DNA of 64,000 nt from Triparma columacea (lineage: Eukaryota > Sar > Bolidophyceae > Parmales > Triparmaceae). The notes under the pieces were generated by a model. That model was not told the DNA's origin. It was given only the letters and a program-made list of their open reading frames with translations, and did not search any database. Within the stretch, counting starts at the first letter, position 1. Each line of letters begins with the position of its first letter. Positions 41,977 through 52,456 of this stretch are shown here, one piece after another. The stretch is from assembly GCA_030267965.1 (NCBI GenBank), contig BRYA01000097.1, forward strand, positions 1 to 64,000, given 5' to 3'. The position numbers and the translations under genes are program-made.

Positions 41977-43921
41977 TTCTTGATCGCACTTTCGATGCAA
42001 TTGATCAATGTGTCAGCGTTCTCTTTGGTGAACGTGAGAGGAGGCTTGATCTTGAGGACGTTTCCGTCGGGCCCATCGCGCGAAGTGATGATGCGATTGT
42101 GCTTGAGGTAGTCGACGACGAACTTGGTGAGGTCAGGGTGAGGTATGGGTTCGTTCGATCCCAAGGCGGGGGGCTGGATGAATTCGATTCCCAAAAATAA
42201 CCCAAAGCCACGTACGTCTCCAACCATGGGAGTTAAAGACTTGAGGGAAGTCATGCGATCCTTGAGGTAGTCCCCAACGATGAGCGCATTTTCCTGCAGG
42301 CCGTCCTCCTCAATGGCGTCAAGAACCGCCTCTCCGATTGCGCAGGCGACACTGTTGCCGCCAAATGTGTTGAAGTATTCTATTCCGGAGGATGCAAAGG
42401 CCTCGGCGACCTCACGCCTTACCGCGACCCCTGCGATAGGGTATCCGTTCCCCATCGGCTTACCCATGGATACAATGTCAGGGACGACTCCGTATTTCTC
42501 GAATGCCCAAAAGCTCGATCCAGAACGACCGAAACCAGTCTGCACCTCGTCTGCGATGCAGAGGCCACCGGCAGATCGAACCTTCTCGTAGGCAGCAGGA
42601 AGATACCCCTCAGGCATGACAATCTGGCCCCCACAGCCCATGATCGACTCATGAATAAAAGCACCCACTCCTCCGACAGCGTCGACGATGTCACTGACCT
42701 CCTGAGCGTAAGCCCTACCAACCTCCGGGCCCTCTCCGGTGTACGGTCCGCGGTAAGAGTCCGGAACGGAGCAAATGTGGACGTGGGACTTGTGATACTC
42801 CTTCCCATCAGTGCACTGACGCCATTTGTATGGCGAGATATCGACGATTGATTGAGTGTGCCCGTGGTAGGCGGCGTCGAGACAGATGACGTCGTCGGGG
42901 TTACGGCAGCTCTTCATGCTTGCGTACTGTTTAGCCATACGAAGCGCAAGGTCGTTCGCCTCCGAACCTGAGTTGACGAGGTAGAGAACATCGAGAGAGG
43001 GGGGGAGGGTGGCAAGGAGTTTCTTCACATAGCGTTCTCGGATTGGGTGAAGGAAGCGTCCGTTGGTCTGTTTGGGAATTGTTGTTGTTGTTGTTGGGGT
43101 TAGTTAGATCTCATGCATCTGCAAATTCTTGTCCTGTTCTAGCGCACTGACCTGGATGTTCTGAAGCTCTTTGACGCCAGCCTCGACCACCTTTGGGTGG
43201 CTGTGTCCAACTCCGGCGACATTATTGGCGCAGTCGAGAAAATCACCCTCGGGGCCCGACATGACGCATGAGTTACCGGAGGTGGCAACAAAGCCGCCCT
43301 CCTCCTTATAAAATACGGAGACATTTGGCCCCTGGTTCTGAAGGTGGGAGTCAATGAGTTCTTTGTTGAGCTTGGGAACCTTCTCCTGTCCAGTTTTCTC
43401 TCCGAAGAAGGACTGAGATGGAGTGAGGAGGAAGGAACCTGAGAGGAACGACTTGGTTTTTGATCTGAGAGGTGGAGAGTTGGAAATGGAGTAAGAGGAG
43501 TTTCAAAAGGGAACTTTATCACCAAGTTCTGTCGATTGGTCGAGGAATGCAGACCAAGAATCCGTTTATTTTTTCATTCATAAAAGCATTTCGTCCATTA
43601 TAGTGCGCCTACCCCCTGATTTAAAAGGCGAAAAGTGGACTACAGTCAAAAGAAAGCGCAAACAAGCAGTAAAACTCACAGATTCAAACCCGAACCAGAG
43701 GTTTTTTCCTCTTCGAGGTATGCAAGTGTAGATGCAGCTTTGCGGGGATCGTTTGGTGGAGTGTTGGTGTGTGTGGTGATCAAAGAAAGATGCCTCTGAG
43801 CGATTCCTGGCCTAGGAAAGCGAGTGACCGCTTGCTTAGCAGGCACCATTAGATAGGTTTGTAAGAACAGAACCCATTTTTCATCGTCATTGCTTTTGGT
43901 GACTCTTTTGGGGAGAATCAT
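41964..43921 (-). CDS. Ethanolamine-phosphate phospho-lyase-like class-III PLP enzyme (AGXT2-like)
   Basis: Exons (minus) 43680-43921, 43152-43464, 41964-43067; 552 residues. Class-III aminotransferase fold, closest to ETNPPL/PHYKPL phospho-lyases, which split phosphoethanolamine or phosphohydroxylysine to an aldehyde, phosphate and ammonia. Matches include LDCANNVAGVGHSHPKVV, NGRFLHPIRERY, YLVNSGSEANDLALRMAKQY, DAAYHGHTQSIVDISPYKW, ADEVQTGFGRSG (PLP-binding Asp), VSMGKPMGNGYPIAGV (PLP lysine), EYFNTFGGN and NVLKIKPPLTFTKEN. Exons 2 and 3 are secure. Exon 1 (MILPKRVTKSNDDEK...) is inferred from a phase-2 junction and is less certain. It adds about 80 residues before the conserved part, possibly a targeting region; the GTG just before this ATG was not used as start. 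Confidence 0.88.
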
Positions 43922-44201
43922 CACTGGGTTTTTGAAATTGGAATGAAAAATTGGTTGATATGAGGGAGGCGAGCGTATCGGGATGAGAAGTATCGGAATT
44001 AGCCGTCACCAGTGAGCCTAGGCGAGCTTCCAGCGCATTTATCGATCAATTAAGATTGATATTATCTGGATGACACATTTTGTTTCGATTTCAACAGTGG
44101 CTGGTGGCTGAGGAGACAAAAAAAGAGAATACGTTTAAAATTAAACGGCAATTCAGGGGGGGGGGGCGCTTGATATGAATGGCGACGGGGAACGCCCGAG
44201 C

Positions 44202-45126
44202 CTAGTCGAATTTCCAGCACATCACTGTTCTCTTGGCAGAGAAAATGCAATCGTCGTCAAATGTATCATCTGGTCTTCCGACATCCCTCTCCGTGCCAAA
44301 GCTAGCGCAACATGGGATTGATATTAAACATGTGGGGGGGGAACCGTAGCGCTGTGACGAGGGTTAGCGACGAAGCAAAGCGTTAAAAAAGAGAAAGGCA
44401 TGGTGGCATAGTGGTCCCTCAGCCATGCTATCATCACCTTTGGCTAGTTCTCACCTCGCGAATCTTATCGATCGATGCATTGCCGATGAGGCGAGCGTGG
44501 GAGTGAATGAGGAGGAGAATGAGGCTGTCAGGGGGAGGCTCGTCAGGGGAGGGTGTGTCCATAAATTGGCTGAGCAGTGCCTTGAAACACGTCAAACCCT
44601 TCACACTCCCTGCAGCAGCACCCCCTTCCACCCACTTATCCTGCATCTCGGGGTCTATTGAAATGCACTTCCATCCCTCCACAAAGCACGCTAATGCTGC
44701 TGAGCGTGGAGTACAACCGTCCCCGATGCACAGGCAGAGAGTGTTGCCCTCCATCTTGCCAAATCGAGATTTCGACGGGCTGATAGTTTTACGGGCCGCA
44801 TTGATTGCGGAGAATGCCTCGCTCACGTCTTTCGCCGTCGTGAAGATACCCAAAGAAGCTACAGTCGGAAAACAGGCCATGGAGAAGAGTCTGTCAAGAT
44901 AAGTGCAGAACCCATGATTGTTGGGGGACCGACTCACCCCTGCACCATTCTTATTACTGTCATGGCGTTGTGGGGCGGGAGGGCGCTGCTTCATCCTGGC
45001 AGCATTGGCTATCTTCCTGCATGCAGTGCACTGTGGAGTTGGTGTTGCGAAACTCTTCTTAGGGAAGGCATTCCGCGGAAGTGTTTCAGCACAGTCAACG
45101 CAGACTTTGTGAATGCCAGGATCCAT
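44202..45126 (-). CDS. Unrecognised Cys-rich (zinc-ribbon-like) protein with GDG/SIDP motif
   Basis: Exons 44455-45126 and 44202-44351 (minus), phase-0 junction; 273 residues. I do not recognise the family. The N-terminus has two CxxC pairs (VCVDCAETL..., QCTACRK) spaced like a small zinc ribbon, then an Arg/Gln/Asn-rich linker. The middle reads NTLCLCIGDGCTPRSAALAC, then GWKCISIDPEM, which looks like a nucleotide- or SAM-type Rossmann start: a beta strand, a Gly-rich turn, and an acidic end of the second strand. It is followed by helices and LILLLIHSHARL. Exon 2 ends DDDCIFSAKRTVMCWKFD. A 47-base stretch near 44886-44932 has GTGAGT and a CAG end and might be an alternative intron, but removing it breaks the frame. 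Confidence 0.65.
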
Positions 45127-45769
45127 CGGTTGCTTTTGTTAGCTATTTTTTTCGTAGAAGATCCTATGCGAAGGGAATTCTGTGTAAAATGTTGGTCAAA
45201 GGGTTAAGATGTGTTCAAAGAGTGATCAGATCGACGCAAAATACATCTAGGGGGAAAGAACGGCTTACAGTGCAGTAAAAACGCGTTGAATTCTTCACAA
45301 AACAATGGGGAAGAAAATTAGTGGCTTCAAAAGTCTTCTAAAAGTCTTATTTGTTACCTCAATATCTTATAATATGTATTATAAACTCTCAGTTGATTTT
45401 AAAATTTACAACAAATTATATGGAAATATATTTCACACCTGAGAAATTTCAAATATTTATTTAGGTATTCTGAATATACCAAATTATTCAAATTACAATT
45501 TAATTAAGATAATTGTATATATCAAGTTACATTTGAGACATTAATAAAATTATATTTTTGAGGTGTCAAAACAAGTTTCATATAATCATGTATTCTAAAT
45601 TAGTTTATTATTTTGTTTGTTAATAATAATATATATTTTGTAGGTATAAAATAGACAATTTAATTTTGCCGATTTTCGATTTGCACAGTTGATGACGAAC
45701 TCAGGTTCACAAAACAGGACGCTACATGGAAAAGGACATACCTGTTATGAATAATTTAAGGTTTTTATC
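45127..45769. other. Intergenic region with strongly AT-rich island
   Basis: 643 bases between the start of one minus-strand gene and the 3' end of another. I counted about 53 G+C in the 300 bases 45361-45660, i.e. roughly 18% GC, far below the surroundings. No ORF, no RNA gene and no obvious repeat in it. Confidence 0.8.
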
Positions 45770-47239
45770 TTAACGCCATCTACGACCACTGTAGCGACCA
45801 CTTCGTTCGAACCACGCCATCAAGACACCTCCAAGCGCCCCCCCAATATGAGAAGAGAATGCAACGTTGCCATTTATACTTGATTGGGAGAGAGTAGCGA
45901 AGAGATGTAAATGGATTAGGGGATTATGATTGCATTCTGTGCAGCTCAGCTTTGCTCGCTCTCACCTCTCCTCAAAATCTTCAGCATCCATATCCTCGTC
46001 CAGTCTCAAAACGTTTTTGTTCCACAAACGCCCAAACTGCCACACAGTCTTTGATTTCAGCATCCCCGCAATGTCAGTATAGAACTGACCGATGATATAT
46101 GCAAGTCCAGCGTTGATTTTCATACCGCCAAATGTTAAGTAGGAGGTTGAAAAGTCCTTAACAAACGCGAAGGATATGACTCCGGAAAGTGCAGCGCTCG
46201 CGCCGTGGCTCTGGCGCCACCTTCCAGAAGGTCCAAATTCATAGAGAACCGTCGTAAACATCGTTCCACAAATATGGGAGAAGAGATACAGACGCGCGAA
46301 CGTTTTTCTGTCAAGCTGGTGTAACAACGAATCCTTGAACGACCAAAGGCTGTACATGTTTGTGAAGAAGTGGGGCCAATCACAATGGGAGAAGGCTGAA
46401 CCAAAGAAGGAGAGCGGCCTTGCTAACATCGAATCACTACCAGCGAACTTGTTTGGGCGCAAGAAGAATTTTCCCATTTGAGACTCAAGAGCTGATGGTT
46501 GCTGTTCAACACTCTCGTTATCCCTCTCGTACCGCTTCAACCACTTCTCATAATCCTGAACACGTATCAAATCCACGATCATCACTTTCTTCCTCCTCCT
46601 CTTGTACTGTTTCAGGGTAATTTGTCCTGCGAAAAATAGTTCATCATCCGCTTCTCTATACCCATTGTCGCTATAGTATAGTAGCATACCTTTTGGGATG
46701 TCAAGGGGCTTGTCCCGTCTCATGCGCACCTTAGATATCATCTCAGATGGAAGAAGTTCATAATCCTCGTCATCGTCCTCAGCAACCAACCTTTGAAGAT
46801 CAAACCCCAGCAAGCTGGAAATTGCCATGACGGCGTAAGCCACGAAAGTACCTTGGGCCACCATCCACGCTGCGAACACTGAACCGTTGACGACGAAGAG
46901 GAAGCGAAGCGGATCAAACTTGCACATGAAGATGTAAAGCGTCTTGTAGACAAACGCATTAACGATCACGAACCTCAGGGTTTGGAACGTGAGATTGTTG
47001 ATTCGTAGGGTTATCACAGTGTCTCTCCTCTTTCTCTTCGACCGCCTTCTTGAAGCCGTGAGGCCGCCCCCTCGAAGTGATGATAAGGAGGAGATGGGGA
47101 GGTTGCCAGTTGATGAGGTTAAGAGGGAAGATGGAGCGACGCCAATACATGGTGGCTGCAAGTGGGAGGGTACTTTCGATGATCGCGCTATATTCAAGCA
47201 TGAGAGGATGAGGACGAGTAGAAGGGCTGGAAATCCCAT
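45770..47239 (-). CDS. Rhomboid-family intramembrane serine protease
   Basis: Exons 45966-47239 and 45770-45878 (minus), phase-2 junction; 460 residues. I start at ATG 47239 (MGFPALLLVLILSCLNIARS), a signal peptide; the frame further upstream begins only at a non-ATG codon. After a Ser/Gly-rich and basic segment come two hydrophobic stretches, then a charged insertion of about 150 residues. The rhomboid core follows: DWPHFFTNMYSLWSF helix, KTFARLYLFSHICGTMF, the catalytic GxSx motif GASAALSGVISF and a further helix. The last TM segment is encoded by exon 2 (NVAFSSHIGGALGGVLMAW) and provides the catalytic His. Both members of the Ser-His dyad are therefore present only in the spliced form. Location in plastid or secretory membranes is inferred from the signal peptide. 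Confidence 0.86.
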
Positions 47240-47570
47240 CCTTGTGCAGCGTTGGGAGCGACTTGGATTACAGTACAAGCTCTTCCAACGAAAATATCCG
47301 TCTCTTACGTCCCAACCGGGGATGTCGAATTCAAGTTAAGCGTCCTCGATATTGTATGAGACCTGGCGTGGATTTTTATAAGCAAAAAAGCCAAGTGCAA
47401 CATCATCTGAGCCAAATTCAGGGAGGGCATTCGGGCTTTCGGAATTCGGGAGTACAAAAAAAGGACAAAGAAACTCCAGGGATGCAAGGCTGAAGATTGG
47501 CATCGAGAAATCGCAAGGCTTGAAGATTAGCATCGAGAAATCGCATTATTTACGCATTGCACCACACTCC
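47240..47570. other. Intergenic region upstream of rhomboid gene
   Basis: 331 bases between the rhomboid start and the stop of the LON-domain gene. It contains a short direct repeat, GGCTTGAAGATTAGCATCGAGAAATCGCA following a near-copy, at about 47487-47544. No gene seen. Confidence 0.5.
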
Positions 47571-49125
47571 TTACTCCCCCCCCACTTCCCCATTTCCCCC
47601 ATCTGCCCCGTCATCCTCGCATTCCCCACTACCTGGGAGGTCCTCGACGGAATCTATCTTAGGCACGGTGATTTTGCTGAGGGCGAGCTTGGCTGACAGT
47701 AGTTTCTGCCGGTTCATGAGCATATGGTTCGCGAGCTTGAGCCTCTCGAAGACGTCGTCGGTGTCTAGCGCTCTTATCCTGTCTACGTAGGAGGTACCGG
47801 GGATCTTGAAGGCTCCCCAGCTGATGCCGATAAGTTCCTGGGGGTTCTTTCCCCCCTTCTCATCGATTTTGTGTCCTCCATACATCGTGGTTACCTCAGT
47901 GCTCGCCTTCTTGGCCTCCTGGAAGAACTCTAATAGCTCGTTCTCTTCCATAAATTCCTCCTCGTTCTGTGGGTGAAGAGAGGCTCGATAGGATGAGCGA
48001 AAGGTTGCAGGGCATAGCGAGCCCATTAACATAACTTGGGCCTCATGTCCCCATCCCCCCATCCCTTCTCACCTCCATTTTGACGTAGTCGTCGGCCACG
48101 TTGTTCATGTTGTACTCTTGTTGCTGGGCCCGTACGACCCTTTTTTCCATTTCGCTCATATCTCCAATATCGGCGTCTCCACCTGAGCCCTTTGTCATGT
48201 CAGAGAGCTTCACCTTTTCCTCCGCAACTGCTATTCCGCGGACTTTATCTTCGATCCCGTCTACCACAATCCAGGGCAGTTCAAGGTTCGGTGGGAGGTT
48301 GTCAAAGACTGTGAGGAGGAGCGAGGCGGCATTAGCACTTGACACAAAAAGATTTTCCAACTGCTCCCTTCCCCCCTCACCTTCCTCCACCACCCCAACC
48401 ATCCAACCCTCCCCTCCACCCCCCCCCTCCTTGAGCACTTCTACACAGGCACGGATCCTTGCCCTCGAGACACACCGAACTTCCAGGAACAGTGACGACG
48501 GCTGTCCATCAAGGGAGGGGCTCCGTTGACACTTGACAACCTCACAAAGAGAGGATATTTGGCAGATTCCCCCCCCCGAGCCTTCTTCGTCACCAACATT
48601 GGCGGCCTTGTCGGTAATGTATGCCGCCCCAATCATGCCGTTATACGATTTTGAAACTCTGTCGTAAAGCTGATAGTGGAGATGTTAAGGGTTGTAACGG
48701 GTGGGGTAAGCATGAAACTTCGTTGCTTTCATGGATTGCTCCATCACACACGATCCCCCCACCACCATCACCCAATCCATCCCGCTCACCTTAAGGAAAC
48801 GTGGTTCATACAAATTCAGTACCCTGGTCTCCCCAACTAGGAGAAGGTCCGTGGACAAATCAAATGGAAGGAGAGGAACATGTTTATCAATTTTGTTCGG
48901 AGGAGGTGCTTCAGGGTAGCTCTTAAGGTCGGGACAAGGTGAGCGCCTCCAGGATGCCAGGCTATGTAGTTTTGTTGATCTGGAAGTTGCCTTCGATGAG
49001 GATGAGCTGGCCCTTTTTTGTGGGTTCCATCGTTCTATCGTGAGTTTCCCCGCCCCGAAAGATGAGGTGAAACCAAACAAGAATGTTAGGTTGATAATGA
49101 GGCACCGTGCCGTAAACAAATTCAT
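47571..49125 (-). CDS. LON substrate-binding (PUA-like) domain protein, probably plastid-targeted
   Basis: Exons (minus) 48790-49125, 48073-48669, 47571-47966; phase-0 junctions; 442 residues. Residues 1-23 form a signal peptide (MNLFTARCLIINLTFLFGFTSS). It is followed by Phe and a Ser/Lys/Arg-rich, acid-poor stretch, the pattern of plastid targeting through the ER in algae with secondary red plastids. From about 85 comes HVPLLPFDLSTDLLLVG, then RVLNLYEPRFLK, the conserved start of the LON N-terminal domain (family form: P-L-F-P ... P-G ... L-H-I-F-E-P-R-Y). It continues with YNGMIGAAYITDKA in exon 2. No AAA+ or protease domain follows; instead helical, coiled regions. Similar stand-alone LON-domain proteins are known in plants and algae, with roles in proteostasis unclear. 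Confidence 0.8.
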
Positions 49126-49276
49126 GTTTTCAGGGCAAACCCAAATTTGTGTTGATTTTAAGATTCGGATTTTATAAAACTAAAAAAGTAAGCGTTACGG
49201 AGCTCATTATATATACAAACAAACTTTAGCTACACCCCTGATGCCCCCCATGCCCCATTTTATTTTGAAAGATGCC

Positions 49277-50506
49277 CTATTTCGACATTTCGGCAGAAAG
49301 CAATCCAACCACAGCCCCCACGGAAAGAGCGAGGACTGGTACCGAACGATTAAAGAGCGAGAGGTGCATGGTTGGCACGTTCTCGTGGACGTCCCTCTTG
49401 TATAGGAGAATGGCGGAGGATATGAAGAGGTTGACGAGCCACACCCTGACGGCAACCATTTGGATCTCTGCCAGCCACTCCTCCGCCTGTACAACACCCA
49501 CGACTATCCACACGGCACTCAAAAGATTGACAGCGTTGTGAATCAACCTCCCGGAGCTTAGGTGGTTCAGGACAACGTGGAGGAGTGCTAGCGTTGCAAA
49601 CGCGAGCAGAGCCTTGCAGCAACAGAGGGTAATGCAGAGGCTCGAGGTTATTTTAGATACCACAGTCGTGGGCGAGCTGGGAAGAAAGCTGGAAAGAAAG
49701 CTGGACATGTATGAGGCGACCGTGATGAGCTTCTCTCCCCCCTCCCCCGTAGCCCCCCACCTAGAGAGCAGCAAGCTCGAAAGCTTTAGGAAGGAAGAGC
49801 CTCCATAGGTTGCATGCCCCCCCAGCGTCACCCCCCCAGTCCCCTCCCTACTTCCGCCACCTCCCTCGAATACCATCGTACAACCGCATACTTCCTCAAC
49901 GACAAATCCCTTCAAACTCTCCAGTTCAAGAACTCCGCTGCTCCTACCCATAACCCCCACGGCAACGATGACCGAGGCCACGTACTCCCACCCCATCAGA
50001 AGCTTGGCCACCACCTCCTCTATGAGCCCCTCGTGCGCCCTCTGCGTCCCTCGGCTCTCCTTATACTCCTCCTCCAATCTCCTCAAGAGTGAGCTGTTAG
50101 CAAGCTCAAGGCTCGCCCGCCTATCAAGACCCGTGGAAGATATGAGATCAGATAGTGCCCCAACGGTCTGCTTGTACTGCGACGGCGGGGTGGACAGGAG
50201 GGGATCAAGAAGCGTCGTAGGGTTGATGGAAGTCTCCCCATTTTGTGTCTCTGAAGAATTCACAGGGGTAGCCAGTTCTGTTTCGACAGTTGAATCCGAA
50301 TTCTTTCTTCGTTTACGTCCCCGTTCACGCCATTTTACGAAGAAAATGGACAAAAAAACACCCCCGCCCAAGGAAAGGATTATTGAGGCATTCATTTTCA
50401 ACACATTCACGAGTCCAAAGGCTGAGGTGTCAGTCGTAGTGTGCAAAGCATGGCGAATTTCATCAGGCGAAGCGTCATGAGCGCCGATTTCATCCCATAC
50501 ATCCAT
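49277..50506 (-). CDS. Unrecognised multi-pass membrane protein
   Basis: Single exon, 409 residues, family not recognised. The N-terminal hydrophobic helix (ASIILSLGGGVFLSIFFV) is followed at once by a basic WRERGRKRRKN patch. A Ser/Thr-rich soluble region with helices follows. From about residue 290 come three to five hydrophobic segments (ITSSLCITLCCCKALLAFATLALLHVV; LLSAVWIVVGVVQ; VRVWLVNLFISSAILLY; VPVLALSVGAVVGLLSA). An N-terminal anchor plus basic stretch resembles peroxisomal or outer-membrane signal anchors, but this is only a resemblance. Its ATG lies just 75 bases after the stop of the upstream same-strand peptidase gene, so its promoter or 5' UTR must overlap that gene. Confidence 0.7.
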   Translation of the reverse strand: MDVWDEIGAHDASPDEIRHALHTTTDTSAFGLVNVLKMNASIILSLGGGVFLSIFFVKWRERGRKRRKNSDSTVETELATPVNSSETQNGETSINPTTLLDPLLSTPPSQYKQTVGALSDLISSTGLDRRASLELANSSLLRRLEEEYKESRGTQRAHEGLIEEVVAKLLMGWEYVASVIVAVGVMGRSSGVLELESLKGFVVEEVCGCTMVFEGGGGSREGTGGVTLGGHATYGGSSFLKLSSLLLSRWGATGEGGEKLITVASYMSSFLSSFLPSSPTTVVSKITSSLCITLCCCKALLAFATLALLHVVLNHLSSGRLIHNAVNLLSAVWIVVGVVQAEEWLAEIQMVAVRVWLVNLFISSAILLYKRDVHENVPTMHLSLFNRSVPVLALSVGAVVGLLSAEMSK

Positions 50507-50581
50507 AGGATGGATTGGGGAAAAAACAAAATTGGGGGGTCCGTGATCAAAATTATCTATTGCTTATGTATCGCCAAAAAT

Positions 50582-52254
50582 CTATTGCAGTTGCACATGC
50601 TCCCTTATCCAACCCCATATGATCTCCTCCTCCTTCGCCCTAACTTCTCGCACATCCTCTGGGTCGTCCTCATGGTCGCCTCTCAAATCGAAGTGGTGCG
50701 CTCCCAGGGGTATGGTAAAATAGTAAAGGCCCCGTTCGTTGGCGTCCTCCGGGGCGAACTCTTCGTGGAAGCATCCCCCACCCCAAGGGTCGAGTCCCCC
50801 TGTTGACCAAATTATGTTGCTGATGTCAACTTTCCCGTCCCCCAGCTTGTAGCCCCCATACCTCATCGTGAAAGCATCGACGTTGGGGGTGACCCCGTAC
50901 TTCGACCCCCAAGCATCTTCACAGACAGAAACAGCTGAGGCCTCCCAATCAAACTTGTACTCCCTAATCCCCCCCCCCTCCTTGCCATGGGAGCTGAACT
51001 GGTGCAGGGTCTCCGTGCAGCTCTGCCACCCCCAAGCGTCGTCCCCAGGTCCGTCCCCAGGGATATTTCCGGGGCCCTGCGAAGGTTTGTGACTTGGGTT
51101 AAAATCGTTGCACGACCGAGGACGCGATACAATTCTTGTTTCCATTCCTTGCTCACCTCCTCGAAAGCTGGGAGACAATCGCCCTGAAGGGAGTACCCCA
51201 GGGCCATCGCCGTGACCTCAGCTGCGGCTCCAAGAACGTCACCCCCTTCTTTCGCTCCCCTGAGAATTTCACAAACCTTTTTAACTGGCCAACCTGGCAT
51301 GTCCCCGATCTGGTAGGGGTAGTTCAGCTGAGGGAGCCCCTCCAACCCGTACAGGAAGAGGCTGGACTTGTCCGGCAGCAGCGCTGTCCCGTCGCAAACG
51401 TTGAAAGCCTCCACCAGTTCCTCCACGTCCCTCTCCTCGATGGCGTCAGTGGCGTCCCATATGTTGCTTAGGCAATCATCGTCAGCATCAGCGTACGCCC
51501 CCGAGATGATCCCCGCGAACGTGAACTCGTCCACCCCGTGATCTTCCCACCCGCTCGGGTCGTAGTAACCGATTGGGGCAGACGATGCCAAACCACCAGC
51601 CACTGCAGAAGGGTAGGCGGCGCGGAGGAATGTGGTCAGGGTGCCGCCATAGGAGCCCCCGAAAGCTATGACTGGGCAGGCATCAGCGTCGTACTCCCGC
51701 TTTATAAAGGAGATGAACTCCACGTAATCCTCGAGAACTTGCTGGGTGTTCATGTACTGGTAGGAGGGGGAGGGGATGGACTCGCCGTAGTAACGCTCCT
51801 CGGGGAAGACGATGAGGCCGCCCCATTTCGAGGCCAGGGATTGCATGAACCCATTCCCGTCCCAGAACGCGTCGATTGGACCTTCGTTTCCAGTGTAAAG
51901 GAGGATAGGACCCTTGCAGCTTTTGTTGGGGGGGGTGGTGGTGGTGGGGGTGGGGGGTGGGTGTTAGGACACATTCTCCAACTCAGGATTGAGGAATTGT
52001 CGATAAGTGTGCTGTGGAAAGAAACTCAATTTGGCCTCGATTTCCCACGCTCACCTTTCACTCAACCCCTTAACCTCCTCTCCATTCCCCCAAAAGTCGT
52101 CGTTAAGGAGGTAGCGATGCATCCATTTGGTGCGAGCAGAGGGAGTGAAAGGCGAAAGGTGATCGAGAGTCTGATTATAGTGCAATGTGGAGTATTTCAG
52201 TGCGTTTGAAAGTGATATTATTGTAAGTAGATTAATGAAGAGTTGGAATTTCAT
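50582..52254 (-). CDS. Serine carboxypeptidase S28 family (lysosomal Pro-X carboxypeptidase / DPP7-like)
   Basis: Exons (minus) 52055-52254, 51157-51919, 50582-51076; 485 residues, junctions in frame. A signal peptide (MKFQLFINLLTIISLSNA) precedes the S28 start (YNQTLDHLSPF...TKWMHRYLLND). Exon 2 opens with PILLYTGNEGPIDAFW and contains VFPEERYYGESIP and the nucleophile elbow VIAFGGSYGGTLTTFLR. Exon 3 carries the charge-relay residues Asp in IIWSTGGLDPWGGG and His in IPLGAHHFDL. S28 enzymes remove residues after or before proline in acidic lumens (lysosome/vacuole) or outside the cell. Length is normal for the family. Confidence 0.94.
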
Positions 52255-52456
52255 TTTTCAAGACGTAAATCAATCGCTGAATCGCAATACAAAGTGACAG
52301 TTAAATTCTTTGGCTTTTGTGACACCCTTGAAAAATCAGATCATCCTATTTTCCTCCCACAGAATCACATTATTCAAACATTGACAAGGTGAAGACTGGA
52401 ATTATATAACATTATCCCCCAAAATCATAAAACTAACTTCGTAACCTCCTCAGATC

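Noticed and set aside
44886..44932. 47-base intron in the Cys-rich protein gene
   Set aside because: GTGAGT/CAG borders are present, but removal shifts the frame and loses the downstream conserved-looking part.
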